64,000 nt of DNA from positions 5,580,001-5,644,000 of the forward strand of contig NZ_CP038438.1 in the NCBI RefSeq assembly GCF_004683905.1, read 5' to 3'. The stretch is from Pseudomonas fluorescens (GTDB lineage: Bacteria; Pseudomonadota; Gammaproteobacteria; Pseudomonadales; Pseudomonadaceae). The notes under the pieces were generated by a model that ran no database searches, was not told the DNA's origin, and saw nothing but the letters and a program-made list of their open reading frames with translations. The translations under genes and the position numbers were made by a program. Positions 26,987-34,942 of this stretch are shown in pieces. Position 1 is the stretch's first letter, and every line of letters begins with the position of its first letter.

Positions 26987-27002
26987 AAGATTCGCGAATC
27001 TT
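26987..27002. promoter_or_regulatory. 16-bp perfect palindrome upstream of the toxin gene
   Basis: AAGATTCGCGAATCTT lies 22 bases before the toxin start in an AT-rich stretch with TATATT close by. Position and symmetry suit the autoregulatory operator of the downstream antitoxin. Binding is inferred. Confidence 0.5.
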
Positions 27003-27023
27003 ATAAAAGACTTATATTCTTCC

Positions 27024-27278
27024 ATGAACAGCATCCACTGGACACGAAAGGCCGTTAAGCAACTCTTGAAATTGCACTCTGTGCATCAGGTAAAGGTTCG
27101 AGATGCCGTTACGTCGCTCGCCGACATGCCTGATGTGGGCAATGTCAAAGCACTGATTGGCCATGACTACGCCTACCGCCTGCGCGTCGGCAATTATCGA
27201 GTCATGTTTGACTGGGATGGCGCAATCAAAGTGATCAGTATTCAAGAGGTCAAGAAACGCGATGAACGCACCTACTGA
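27024..27278 (+). CDS. RelE/ParE-type toxin
   Basis: This 84-residue protein of the RelE superfamily starts at MNSIHWTRKAVKQLLKL. An upstream open frame exists, but the family length fits this start. The fold signature is visible: an N-terminal helix pair (TRKAVKQLLKLHSVHQVKVRDAV), then the beta segments AYRLRVGNYRVMFDW and IKVISIQEVKKRDERTY with Arg and Tyr residues typical of RelE/HigB mRNA interferases. It overlaps the antitoxin gene by 17 bases, giving the toxin-first order of HigBA-like systems. The region is richer in A+T than its neighbours. Confidence 0.88.
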   Translation: MNSIHWTRKAVKQLLKLHSVHQVKVRDAVTSLADMPDVGNVKALIGHDYAYRLRVGNYRVMFDWDGAIKVISIQEVKKRDERTY

Positions 27279-27585
27279 CATCCAAATCATCAACGACGCT
27301 GAAGGCAACCCAGCCTTCGTCGTCATCCCTTACGCGCAGTACATTGCGCAGAAAAAGCAGCCCGACCTGATTCCCCATGAAGTCGTCAGTCGGATGGTCG
27401 ACGGGGCGACACCGATCCGTGCCTGGCGTGAATATCTCAACTTGACTCAGGAAGAAGTCGCCAAACGCATGGGTATTTCACAACCGGCGTTTGCTCAGCA
27501 GGAAACAGTCGCCAAGCCTCGCAAGGCCACACGCGAGAAAATTGCCGCAGCGTTCGGCATCACCGCCAATCAGCTTGAGTTGTAG
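27262..27585 (+). CDS. XRE-family antitoxin
   Basis: This 107-residue antitoxin has two parts: an N-terminal segment (about 1-50, NDAEGNPAFVVIPYAQYIA) resembling the toxin-binding arm, and a helix-turn-helix of Cro/CI type (about 52-107, WREYLNLTQEEVAKRMGISQPAFAQQE...). The 17-base overlap with the toxin gene indicates co-translation. It should neutralise the RelE-type toxin and repress the pair, probably at the palindrome at 26987-27002. Confidence 0.88.
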   Translation: MNAPTDIQIINDAEGNPAFVVIPYAQYIAQKKQPDLIPHEVVSRMVDGATPIRAWREYLNLTQEEVAKRMGISQPAFAQQETVAKPRKATREKIAAAFGITANQLEL

Positions 27586-27613
27586 GCTGCCCTCTTTATT
27601 CAAAGGAATTCCC

Positions 27614-28030
27614 ATGAACATCTGCGGCATCGAAATCAAAGGCAGCGAAGCGATCATCGCCGTGGCCTCCCTTGACGGGGCAACGCTGAGCCATGTGGCG
27701 CTCAACACCAAGAAAATCGCCCTCGACGATGATGACGAGGCAGCCAACGTCAAACGCTTCGCGGCGCAGGTCGCTTCGTTTGTGCGCGAGCATTCGATTG
27801 ATCGGATTGCGATCAAGAAGCGCAGCAAGAAGGGCGAGTTTGCCGGTGGGCCGACCACGTTCAAGATCGAGGGGGTGTTTCAGTTGCTGGATGGGTGTGA
27901 GGTGACGCTATTGTCGCCGCAGACGATCAATGCGCAGGCCAAGAAGCACAATTTCGAGCTGCCGGGGACGTTGAACAAGTATCAGCATGAGGCTTACAAG
28001 GCGGCGTGTTCGGCGTTGGTGAAGAAGTAA
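27614..28030 (+). CDS. DUF3010-family protein
   Basis: This 138-residue soluble protein has an AAAGGAAT ribosome site. The sequence (MNICGIEIKGSEAIIAVASLDG..., IAIKKRSKKGEFAGGPTTFKIEG, LLSPQTINAQAKKHNFELPGTLNKYQHEAYKAA) has the look of a small RNase H/RuvC-like fold: an opening Gly-hydrophobic-Glu strand and a closing Gln/Tyr-rich helix. This is judged by eye only. Function unknown. It follows the toxin-antitoxin pair by 28 bases on the same strand and may be read with it. Confidence 0.75.
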   Translation: MNICGIEIKGSEAIIAVASLDGATLSHVALNTKKIALDDDDEAANVKRFAAQVASFVREHSIDRIAIKKRSKKGEFAGGPTTFKIEGVFQLLDGCEVTLLSPQTINAQAKKHNFELPGTLNKYQHEAYKAACSALVKK

Positions 28031-28058
28031 CCTTTTCTTCAGACACTGAAGATCAAAA

Positions 28059-28151
28059 ATGTGGGAGCGGGCTTGCTCGCGAATGCGGTGGATCAGTCAA
28101 CTCATGTTTCGACTGACACTCCGCTTTCGCGAGCAAGCCCGCTCCCACATT
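28059..28151. repeat. REPIN-type inverted repeat
   Basis: ATGTGGGAGCGGGCTTGCTC and its inverted copy lie about 45 bases apart, between the convergent DUF3010 and cdhR genes. Confidence 0.9.
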
Positions 28152-28169
28152 GGTTTTGTGTGCATCCAT

Positions 28170-29114
28170 TCAAGCTTGGGCGGTACGGCGGTCTTCGCGG
28201 GGACAGCGAGCGAACCTCGCTCGATAACTGCGGGTGAAATACGACGGCGATTCAAACCCGCAGGCGATACTGACTTCGAGCACGCTCATATCGGTCTGGC
28301 GCAACAGCTGCCGGGCCTTTTCCAATCGCAGACGCAGATAAAAATTGCTCGGCGTATCGTTCAGATGCAGCCGAAACAAGCGCTCCAGCTGCCGCCGCGT
28401 GACCTTGATCGATTCCGCCAGTTGCAGCGTGGTCAGCGGTGGTTCGCTGTGTTGCTCCATCTCGCCAATCACTTGCACCAACTTCTTGTTGCTGATGCCG
28501 TAGCGCGTGGCGACTTCCATGCGCTGGTGGTCCTTGCGCGGACGAATCCGCCCCAGCACGAATTGTTCGCTGACCTGAATCGCCAGTTGCGGGCCGTGGG
28601 CCTGGGCGATCAGATCGAGCATCAAGTCGATGGACGCCGTGCCGCCCGCCGAGGTGATACGCCGCCGGTCAATCTCGAACAGTTCCTGAGTCACGCTGAG
28701 CTGTGGATAAGACTCCTTGAACGCATCGATGGCTTCCCAGTGCAGGGTCAGGCGATGGCCGTCGAGCAGGCCGGCTTCGGCGAGGACGAAACTGCCGGTG
28801 TCGATGGCACCGAGGGTCACGCCTTCGTTGTCCAGGCGGCGCAGCCAGTGCTCAAGGGTTGGCGTGGCGAACTTCAGCGGTTCGAATCCGGCCACCACTA
28901 ACAGCGTCGCACCTTTCTTCAGCGGCTCCAGCGCCGCGTCGGCGTTGACCGACATGCCATTGCTCGCCAGCACTGCCCCGCCATCGGCGCTGAGCACGTG
29001 CCAGCGGTACAGCTCGCCACGAAAGCGGTTGGCCACCCGCAGCGGTTCGATCGCGGAGATAAAGCCGATGGCGGAAAACCCCGGCATCAGCAGAAAGTAG
29101 AAATCCTGGGACAT
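28170..29114 (-). CDS. cdhR: Carnitine-responsive AraC-family regulator
   Basis: This 314-residue regulator of the GATase1-like/AraC group has an N-terminal DJ-1/PfpI-like ligand domain (about 1-170, FYFLLMPGFSAIGFISAIEPLRVAN) and a C-terminal AraC helix-turn-helix pair (about 215-305, LAESIKVTRRQLERLFR and SVLEVSIACGFESPSYFTRSYRARF). It is transcribed divergently from caiX and adjacent to cdhCAB, the arrangement known for CdhR, activator of carnitine dehydrogenase genes. It is a paralogue of GbdR, encoded about 6 kb away. The shared GCGAC-type direct repeat in the caiX intergenic region is a candidate binding site. Confidence 0.93.
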   Translation of the reverse strand: MSQDFYFLLMPGFSAIGFISAIEPLRVANRFRGELYRWHVLSADGGAVLASNGMSVNADAALEPLKKGATLLVVAGFEPLKFATPTLEHWLRRLDNEGVTLGAIDTGSFVLAEAGLLDGHRLTLHWEAIDAFKESYPQLSVTQELFEIDRRRITSAGGTASIDLMLDLIAQAHGPQLAIQVSEQFVLGRIRPRKDHQRMEVATRYGISNKKLVQVIGEMEQHSEPPLTTLQLAESIKVTRRQLERLFRLHLNDTPSNFYLRLRLEKARQLLRQTDMSVLEVSIACGFESPSYFTRSYRARFARCPREDRRTAQA

Positions 29115-29183
29115 GGGCGCACTCGGTTAGCGGGTAGCGTGGATCGTTGATACGCCGATTGTCGTCAGCGTTCAAGCGCACAG

Positions 29184-29209
29184 GTCGCTACAGTGCAAAT
29201 GCCAGTCGC
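29184..29209. promoter_or_regulatory. Candidate AraC-type operator between cdhR and caiX
   Basis: GTCGC at 29184-29188 and 29205-29209 are exactly 21 bases apart, and each is followed by a CAGTGC-like segment. Read on the minus strand this gives CACTG...GCGAC twice, like the unit upstream of cbcX. CdhR is the likeliest binder, by inference. Confidence 0.5.
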
Positions 29210-29306
29210 CGCAGTGCGCTTTCACGGGGCCGTTGCTGCGTAACTTGGCATCACCGGCACGCCAGATGCCGGAACTCACAATAAACGACCTGCCGAGGAA
29301 CCCGAC

Positions 29307-30251
29307 ATGAAACGACTGATCAGCAGCTGTGTTCTTGCACTCAGCGGTACCGCTTTCTTGAGCGCCAGCGTCATGGCGGCCGAACCCGCCTCGTGCCAGA
29401 ACGTGCGCATGGGCGTGGTCAACTGGACCGACGTGATCGCCACCAGTGCCATGACCCAGGTCCTGCTCGACGGCCTCGGCTACAGCACCAAACAAACCAG
29501 CGCCTCCCAGCAAATCATCTTCGCCGGGATCCGCGATCAGCGTCTGGACCTGTTCCTCGGTTACTGGAACCCGCTGATGACCCAGACCATCACCCCGTTC
29601 GTCGATGCCAACCAGGTCAAAGTCCTGCCGGCACCAAGCCTGAAGGACGCCCGCGCCACCCTCGCCGTGCCGACTTATCTGGCCGACAAGGGCCTGAAAA
29701 CCTTCGCCGACATCGCCAAATTCGAGAAAGAACTGGGCGGCAAGATCTACGGCATCGAGCCGGGTTCGGGCGCCAACACGCAGATCAAGGCGATGATCGC
29801 CAAGAACCAGTTCGGCCTCGGCAAATTCCAGCTGGTCGAGTCCAGCGAAGCCGGGATGCTCGCCGCCGTTGACCGCGCCGTACGCCGCAAGGAAGCCGTG
29901 GTGTTCTTCGGCTGGGCGCCGCACCCGATGAACGTCAACGTCAAGATGACTTACCTCACTGGCAGCGAAGACGCCCTCGGCCCGAACGAAGGCATGGCCA
30001 CGGTGTGGACGGTCACCGCGCCGAAATACGCCGAACAGTGCCCGAACATCGGTCGCCTGCTGAGCAACCTGACCTTCACCGCCGAAGACGAGAGCCGGAT
30101 GATGCAGCCACTGCTCGATCACAAGGACGCCTTCGAGTCGGCCAAGCAATGGCTCAAGGATCACCCCGAAGACAAGCAGCGCTGGCTGGAAGGTGTGACC
30201 ACCTTCGACGGCAAACCGGCCGCTGAAAACCTGCAACTGACCAGTAAATAA
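29307..30251 (+). CDS. caiX: Carnitine-binding periplasmic protein
   Basis: This 314-residue ABC substrate-binding protein has a signal peptide (cleavage after VMAAE, about 25). It is close in pattern to CbcX in this window: VNWTDVIATSAMTQVLLDGLGY against VGWTDITATTATTSVVLDALGY, and both share KIYGIEPG and VVFFGWAPHPMN. The aromatic residues of the betaine-binding cage (Trp in NWTD, YWNP, GWAPHP) are present. No permease or ATPase lies beside it. In pseudomonads CaiX delivers carnitine to the CbcWV core, encoded here at 39.4-41.4 kb. It leads the caiX-cdhCAB gene string. Confidence 0.94.
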   Translation: MKRLISSCVLALSGTAFLSASVMAAEPASCQNVRMGVVNWTDVIATSAMTQVLLDGLGYSTKQTSASQQIIFAGIRDQRLDLFLGYWNPLMTQTITPFVDANQVKVLPAPSLKDARATLAVPTYLADKGLKTFADIAKFEKELGGKIYGIEPGSGANTQIKAMIAKNQFGLGKFQLVESSEAGMLAAVDRAVRRKEAVVFFGWAPHPMNVNVKMTYLTGSEDALGPNEGMATVWTVTAPKYAEQCPNIGRLLSNLTFTAEDESRMMQPLLDHKDAFESAKQWLKDHPEDKQRWLEGVTTFDGKPAAENLQLTSK

Positions 30252-30266
30252 CCCCCGTTTGAAAAG

Positions 30267-30300
30267 CCCCTCACCCTAACCCTCTCCCCAGGGAGAGGGG
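30267..30300. repeat. CTCACCC-type hairpin
   Basis: CCCTCACCCTAACCCTCTCC with a GGGAGAGGGG return arm, between caiX and cdhC. Confidence 0.75.
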
Positions 30301-30369
30301 ACTGACCGACGCTTCGCAGCCCCGAAAAGGGCTGCGAACAGACCCATCACGCCTGAAGGAAACCGCACC

Positions 30370-31257
30370 ATGAACCATGACGTCATCATCACCTGCGCAC
30401 TCACCGGTGCTGGCGACACGACCGCCAAAAGCCCCCACGTGCCGGTCACCCCGAAACAGATCGCCGCGGCTGCCGTGGAAGCGGCCAAGGCCGGCGCCAC
30501 CGTTGTGCATTGCCATGTGCGTGACCCGCAGACCGGCAAGTTCAGCCGTGACGTGGCGCTGTACCGCGAAGTGATGGAGCGCATCCGTGAGGCCGACGTC
30601 GACATCATCGTCAACCTCACCGCCGGCATGGGCGGCGACCTCGAAATCGGCGCTGGCGAGCACCCGATGGAGTTCGGCCCGAACACCGACCTGGTCGGCC
30701 CGCTGACCCGTCTGGCCCACGTTGAAGAACTGCTGCCGGAAATCTGCACCCTCGATTGCGGCACGCTGAACTTTGGCGACGGCGACACCATTTACGTCTC
30801 GACCCCGGCGCAACTGCGCGCCGGCGCCAAGCGCATCACCGAGCTGGGGGTGAAGGCCGAACTGGAAATTTTCGACACCGGCCACCTGTGGTTCGCCAAG
30901 CAGATGATCAAGGAAGGCTTGCTCGACAACCCGCTGTTCCAGCTGTGCCTGGGCATCCCGTGGGGTGCGCCGGCCGACACCACCACCATGAAAGCCATGG
31001 TCGACAACCTGCCGGCCGATGCGGTGTGGGCCGGGTTCGGCATCGGCCGCATGCAGATGCCAATGGCTGCGCAAGCGGTGCTGCTCGGCGGCAACGTGCG
31101 GGTCGGCCTGGAAGACAACCTGTGGCTGGACAAGGGCGTGCTGGCGACCAACGGCCAACTGGTCGAACGCGCCAGCGAGATCCTCAGCCGCCTCGGCGCT
31201 CGCGTGCTGACCCCGGCTGAGGGCCGCAAGAAGATGGGCCTGACCCAGCGCGGCTAA
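30370..31257 (+). CDS. cdhC: 3-dehydrocarnitine cleavage enzyme (BKACE/DUF849)
   Basis: This 295-residue beta-keto acid cleavage enzyme condenses 3-dehydrocarnitine with acetyl-CoA to give betainyl-CoA and acetoacetate. It has the family HxH zinc motif VVHCHVRDPQTGKFS (about 46-60), the N-terminal ITCALTGAGDTTAKSPHVPVTP with the catalytic Glu/Asp region, and IGRMQMPMAAQAVLLGGNVRVGLEDNLWL near the C-terminus. The ATG follows AAGGAAACC. It lies between caiX and cdhA in the carnitine string. A REPIN separates it from cdhA. Confidence 0.94.
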   Translation: MNHDVIITCALTGAGDTTAKSPHVPVTPKQIAAAAVEAAKAGATVVHCHVRDPQTGKFSRDVALYREVMERIREADVDIIVNLTAGMGGDLEIGAGEHPMEFGPNTDLVGPLTRLAHVEELLPEICTLDCGTLNFGDGDTIYVSTPAQLRAGAKRITELGVKAELEIFDTGHLWFAKQMIKEGLLDNPLFQLCLGIPWGAPADTTTMKAMVDNLPADAVWAGFGIGRMQMPMAAQAVLLGGNVRVGLEDNLWLDKGVLATNGQLVERASEILSRLGARVLTPAEGRKKMGLTQRG

Positions 31258-31275
31258 ATCATCACTCATTTCCCC

Positions 31276-31371
31276 CCTGTGGGAGCGGGCTTGCTCGCGA
31301 AGGCGGTGGCTCTGCCCATAAAGATGCGTGGGATGTACCGGCCTCTTCGCGAGCAAGCCCGCTCCCACAGG
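31276..31371. repeat. REPIN-type inverted repeat between cdhC and cdhA
   Basis: CCTGTGGGAGCGGGCTTGCT and its inverted copy are separated by about 45 bases and lie between two genes of one pathway. Confidence 0.9.
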
Positions 31372-31399
31372 GTTCTGCGAATTCTTTCAGGAAATCACC

Positions 31400-32365
31400 A
31401 TGAGCTTTATCACCGACATCAAAACCTTCGCCGCCCTCGGCAGCGGTGTCATCGGCAGCGGCTGGGTCGCGCGTGCCCTCGCCCATGGCCTCGACGTGGT
31501 GGCCTGGGATCCGGCGCCTGGCGCTGAAGCCGCGCTGCGCAAACGCGTGGCCAATGCCTGGGGCGCGTTGGAGAAAAACGGTCTGGCGCCCGGTGCTTCG
31601 CAGGATCGTCTGCGTTTTGTCGCGACCATCGAAGAATGCGTGCGCGATGCCGATTTCATTCAGGAAAGCGCCCCGGAACGCCTCAAGCTGAAACTCGATC
31701 TGCACAGCAAAATCAGCGCAGCGGCCAAGCCTAATGCCTTGATCGGATCGAGCACTTCCGGCCTGTTGCCGAGCGAGTTCTACGAGAGCTCGACCCACCC
31801 GGAACGCTGCGTGGTCGGCCATCCGTTCAATCCGGTTTACCTGTTGCCGCTGGTGGAAGTGGTCGGTGGCAAGAACACCGCACCGGAAGCTATACAAGCG
31901 GCAATGAAAGTCTACGAATCACTCGGCATGCGTCCGCTGCATGTGCGCAAGGAAGTACCGGGATTCATCGCTGACCGTCTGCTCGAAGCGCTGTGGCGTG
32001 AGGCGCTGCACCTGGTCAACGACGGCGTGGCGACGACTGGCGAGATCGACGACGCGATCCGCTTTGGCGCCGGTCTGCGCTGGTCATTCATGGGTACCTT
32101 CCTGACCTACACCCTCGCGGGTGGCGATGCCGGAATGCGCCACTTCATGTCGCAGTTCGGCCCGGCGTTGCAGTTGCCGTGGACCTATCTGCCGGCACCG
32201 GAACTGACCGACAAGCTGATCGACGATGTGGTCGATGGCACCAGCGACCAGCTCGGCCGCCACAGCATTTCCGCGCTGGAGCGCTATCGTGATGATTGCC
32301 TGCTGGCGGTGCTGGAGGCGGTGAGGACCACCAAGGAGAAGCACGGAATGAGTTTCAGCGAGTAA
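31400..32365 (+). CDS. cdhA: L-carnitine 3-dehydrogenase
   Basis: This NAD-dependent enzyme (321 residues) oxidises L-carnitine to 3-dehydrocarnitine. The start is MSFITDIKTFAALGSGVIGSGW; the long upstream open frame only reads through the REPIN. It belongs to the 3-hydroxyacyl-CoA dehydrogenase family: nucleotide motif GSGVIGSGW (about 14-22), ESAPERLKLKLDLH, the catalytic segment CVVGHPFNPVYLLPLVEVVGG with His, and EVPGFIADRLLEALWREALHL. It follows cdhC and precedes cdhB. Confidence 0.95.
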   Translation: MSFITDIKTFAALGSGVIGSGWVARALAHGLDVVAWDPAPGAEAALRKRVANAWGALEKNGLAPGASQDRLRFVATIEECVRDADFIQESAPERLKLKLDLHSKISAAAKPNALIGSSTSGLLPSEFYESSTHPERCVVGHPFNPVYLLPLVEVVGGKNTAPEAIQAAMKVYESLGMRPLHVRKEVPGFIADRLLEALWREALHLVNDGVATTGEIDDAIRFGAGLRWSFMGTFLTYTLAGGDAGMRHFMSQFGPALQLPWTYLPAPELTDKLIDDVVDGTSDQLGRHSISALERYRDDCLLAVLEAVRTTKEKHGMSFSE

Positions 32366-32389
32366 TCCTTGCTCAGCAGTTCCGGCCCC

Positions 32390-32453
32390 TTCGCGAGCAA
32401 GCCCGCTCCCACAGGTGAGCGCATTCCAATGTGGGAGCGGGCTTGCTCGCGAA
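32390..32453. repeat. Head-to-head REP pair between cdhA and cdhB
   Basis: TTCGCGAGCAAGCCCGCTCC and its inverted copy are separated by only about 16 bases, with the arms in the order opposite to the other doublets. Confidence 0.88.
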
Positions 32454-32492
32454 GACGGCAGCCCAGTCACTATTAATGTTGGATCTGACATC

Positions 32493-32969
32493 ATGCCCAC
32501 TCTCACCACCTACCAAACCACCATCATCCCCGACTGGGTCGACTACAACGGCCATCTGCGCGACGCCTTCTACCTGCTGATTTTCAGCTACGCCACCGAC
32601 GCGCTGATGGACCGTCTCGGCATGGACAGCAACAACCGCGAAGCCAGCGGCCACTCGCTGTTTACCCTTGAACTGCACCTGAATTACCTGCACGAAGTGA
32701 AGCTCGACGCCGAGGTCGAGGTGCGCACGCAGATCATCGGTCACGACAGCAAACGCCTGCACCTCTATCACAGCCTGCACCTGGCCGGCGACGACAAGGA
32801 ACTGGCCGGTAACGAGCAGATGCTGTTGCACGTCGATCTCGCCGGCCCACGTTCCGCGCCGTTCACCCCGGACACCTTGGGCCGCCTGCAAGCCATCGCC
32901 GCCGAGCAAGTCGATCTGCCCGCCCCGGCTTACATCGGCCGCGTCATCGCTCTGCCACCCGCCCGTTAA
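32493..32969 (+). CDS. cdhB: Betainyl-CoA thioesterase
   Basis: This 158-residue hot-dog-fold thioesterase starts at MPTLTTYQTTIIPDWVDYNGHLRDAFY. The D-x-N-G-H...Y segment (about 16-27) is the 4-hydroxybenzoyl-CoA thioesterase-type active site. It hydrolyses betainyl-CoA from CdhC to glycine betaine and CoA, so the carnitine branch delivers the substrate of GbcAB. The ribosome site is weak (TTGGAT about 10 bases upstream), and an upstream open frame runs into the REP and is not used. It ends 23 bases before the dioxygenase gene. Confidence 0.92.
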   Translation: MPTLTTYQTTIIPDWVDYNGHLRDAFYLLIFSYATDALMDRLGMDSNNREASGHSLFTLELHLNYLHEVKLDAEVEVRTQIIGHDSKRLHLYHSLHLAGDDKELAGNEQMLLHVDLAGPRSAPFTPDTLGRLQAIAAEQVDLPAPAYIGRVIALPPAR

Positions 32970-32992
32970 TCCCTCCCACGCAAGGAGCCGCC

Positions 32993-34156
32993 ATGCACAC
33001 CGCTGCCGCTGTTGCCGATTTCCGTACTTATCCGTTGATCAGCGCGCTGAGCGGCGTGCAGAATCTGGCGGATCGCGTTTCACTTGCCTGGGCCGACGGC
33101 CGCGTCAGCCCGTTCCATCACGTCTGGCTGCGAGATAACTGCCCGTGCGAGCAGTGCGTCTACAACGTCACCCGTGAGCAGGTATTCGAGATCGTCGATG
33201 CCGCGCCGGATCTGGCCCCAGCCAACGCGCACATCGACAGCGACGGCTGTCTGCAGATCGACTGGCAGGATGGCCATCGCAGTCGCTTCGATCCGGGCTG
33301 GCTGCGTGCGCACGCCTATGACGACGAGTCCCGCGCCGAACGTCTGGCCGCCAAACCCAAGGCTTACCTGTGGCGCAGCGATTTGCAGCTACCGGTATTC
33401 GAATATTCAGCGCTGATGAACGACAACGGCGCGCTGCTGCAATGGCTGATCGCAGTGCGCGACATCGGCCTGACGCAAGTACGCGGCGTGCCCACCGAGC
33501 CGGGTTCGCTGAAGCTGATCGCGCAGCGCATTTCGTTCATCCGCGAGAGCAACTTCGGCGTGCTGTTCAACGTGCAGTCCAAGGCCGATGCCGACAGCAA
33601 CGCCTACACCGCTTTCAACCTGCCGTTGCACACCGACTTGCCGACTCGCGAACTGCAACCGGGTCTGCAATTTCTGCATTGCCTGGTGAATGATGCCGAG
33701 GGTGGCGAGAGTATTTTTGTCGACGGTTTTGCGATTGCCGACGCGTTGCGTCAGGAAGCACCGGAGCTGTTTCAGGCGCTGTGCGAAATCCCCGTGGAAT
33801 TCCGCAACAAGGATCGCCACAGCGACTATCGCTGCCTGGCGCCGATCATTGCGCTGGATGCGCTGGGCCGGGTTGCGGAGGTGCGCATGGCGAACTTTCT
33901 GCGCGGTGCATTCGATACATCGGTGGAGCAGATGCCGCTGCTGTACCGGGCCTATCGGCGCTTGATTGCGATGACCCGCGAGCCACGATTTCGGCTGATG
34001 CAGCGACTCAATCCGGGGGAGCTGTGGTGCTTCGATAACCGCCGCACGCTGCATGCGCGCAATGCGTTTGATCCAGCGACCGGGGCGCGGCATTTCCAGG
34101 GTTGCTACATCGATCGGGATGAGTTGTTGTCGCGGATTCTGGTGTTGCAAAGGTAA
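32993..34156 (+). CDS. Gamma-butyrobetaine dioxygenase
   Basis: This Fe(II)/2-oxoglutarate dioxygenase (387 residues) hydroxylates gamma-butyrobetaine to L-carnitine. The N-terminal zinc-binding domain shows WLRDNCPCEQC (C-x-C-x2-C near 43-48) and DPGWLRAHAY with a His. The catalytic jelly roll gives LPLHTDLP (iron His and Asp, about 210-217) and the distal RRTLHARNAF His. The 2-oxoglutarate Arg is likely in TGARHFQGCYID. Length is close to the known Pseudomonas enzyme (about 383). A good AAGGAG ribosome site is present. Its place after cdhB extends the carnitine operon backwards to gamma-butyrobetaine. Confidence 0.92.
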   Translation: MHTAAAVADFRTYPLISALSGVQNLADRVSLAWADGRVSPFHHVWLRDNCPCEQCVYNVTREQVFEIVDAAPDLAPANAHIDSDGCLQIDWQDGHRSRFDPGWLRAHAYDDESRAERLAAKPKAYLWRSDLQLPVFEYSALMNDNGALLQWLIAVRDIGLTQVRGVPTEPGSLKLIAQRISFIRESNFGVLFNVQSKADADSNAYTAFNLPLHTDLPTRELQPGLQFLHCLVNDAEGGESIFVDGFAIADALRQEAPELFQALCEIPVEFRNKDRHSDYRCLAPIIALDALGRVAEVRMANFLRGAFDTSVEQMPLLYRAYRRLIAMTREPRFRLMQRLNPGELWCFDNRRTLHARNAFDPATGARHFQGCYIDRDELLSRILVLQR

Positions 34157-34171
34157 ACCGCGTCATCGTTC

Positions 34172-34236
34172 TTCGCGAGCAAGCCCGCTCCCACACTGGA
34201 ATGCATTTCAAATGTGGGAGCGGGCTTGCTCGCGAA
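34172..34236. repeat. Head-to-head REP pair
   Basis: TTCGCGAGCAAGCCCGCTCC and its inverted copy with a spacer of about 17 bases, just after the dioxygenase gene. Confidence 0.88.
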
Positions 34237-34277
34237 GGCGTCAGCGCCAACCACATCCCTCTCCCGGATTCACAGGC

Positions 34278-34315
34278 AAAAAAAGCCCCGATACAAGCCG
34301 TGACAGGATCGGGGC
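34278..34315 (-). terminator. Intrinsic terminator, minus strand
   Basis: An eight-base-pair GC-rich stem (GCCCCGAT with ATCGGGGC) with a 15-base loop and a seven-base T run in minus-strand reading. It ends the candidate small RNA, and might instead catch read-through from gbdR. Confidence 0.75.
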
Positions 34316-34418
34316 AGAGGGTACTGTTGAGGAGCTGCCAGTCGAGGGTGACCAAACCGTCTGTAGCGAGCTGAGGTCAGTGTGCCGACTCCCCCGGGCA
34401 CTGAGTTAGCCGAAAACG
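34278..34418 (-). ncRNA. Candidate small RNA with promoter and intrinsic terminator
   Basis: On the minus strand a promoter-like pair, TTGTCA (34446-34451) and TATGAA (34424-34429) with a 16-base spacer, points into about 140 bases without a coding frame. These end in a strong terminator: GCCCCGAT / ATCGGGGC arms (34308-34315 and 34285-34292) followed by seven U (34278-34284). Within the transcript CAGTGCC and GGCACACTG can pair around a G-rich loop. The terminator has no T run on the plus strand, so it does not serve the upstream dioxygenase gene. No named RNA family was recognised. Confidence 0.45.
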
Positions 34419-34525
34419 ACCTGTTCATAGCCGTCGCGGCCACTGTGACAAATCGCCCTTGCCGTGCCTCCACATGCCCACCAGAATCGAGTCACGACCT
34501 CCGTTGCCGAAGAAGGAAGCGCGCC

Positions 34526-34789
34526 ATGATGTATGCCGATTTGATCGATCAGGAAGACTTGTTGGGCCAGCTCAAGGCATTGGGTTTTCAAGTGCCGAGC
34601 GGTTCGACCGCCGAGCAGGCCTGTGAGTGTGCTGTGCGTGGTCTGGACAATGTTCGCGCGTTTGAATTGCGCAAGATGGTCAAGGACATGTACACCAGCG
34701 GCGCCAGTATCCAGCCTGCGGTGCGCCAGGCGATCGACAAACAGTTGTTGCCGGCGTTGGCGCAATACCAACAGACCCACAGCGCCTGA
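34526..34789 (+). CDS. Small conserved hypothetical protein
   Basis: This 87-residue acidic, helical protein starts MMYADLIDQEDLLGQLKALGF, with AAGGA eight bases upstream. No signal peptide, membrane segment or known motif was recognised; Cys residues at EQACECAVRG are the only feature of note. It lies alone between the carnitine genes and gbdR, on the opposite strand to gbdR and to the candidate small RNA. Codon use looks normal for the genome, which supports it as a real gene. Confidence 0.7.
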   Translation: MMYADLIDQEDLLGQLKALGFQVPSGSTAEQACECAVRGLDNVRAFELRKMVKDMYTSGASIQPAVRQAIDKQLLPALAQYQQTHSA

Positions 34790-34797
34790 CGAGCAAC

Positions 34798-34929
34798 TGT
34801 GGCGAGGGAGCTTGCTCCCGCTGGGCCGCGAAGCGGCCCCAAACCGGCAGATGCTCTATTCCAGATAAATCGCATTCGCAGGTTTAACGAGCGCTTCGCG
34901 CCCGAGCGGGAGCAAGCTCCCTCGCCACA
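34798..34929. repeat. REPIN-type inverted repeat (GAGGGAGCTTGCTCCC class)
   Basis: TGTGGCGAGGGAGCTTGCTC and its inverted copy lie about 85 bases apart, between the convergent small gene and gbdR. It is the only example of this class in the window. Confidence 0.88.
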
Positions 34930-34942
34930 AAAACTTTCCGGT

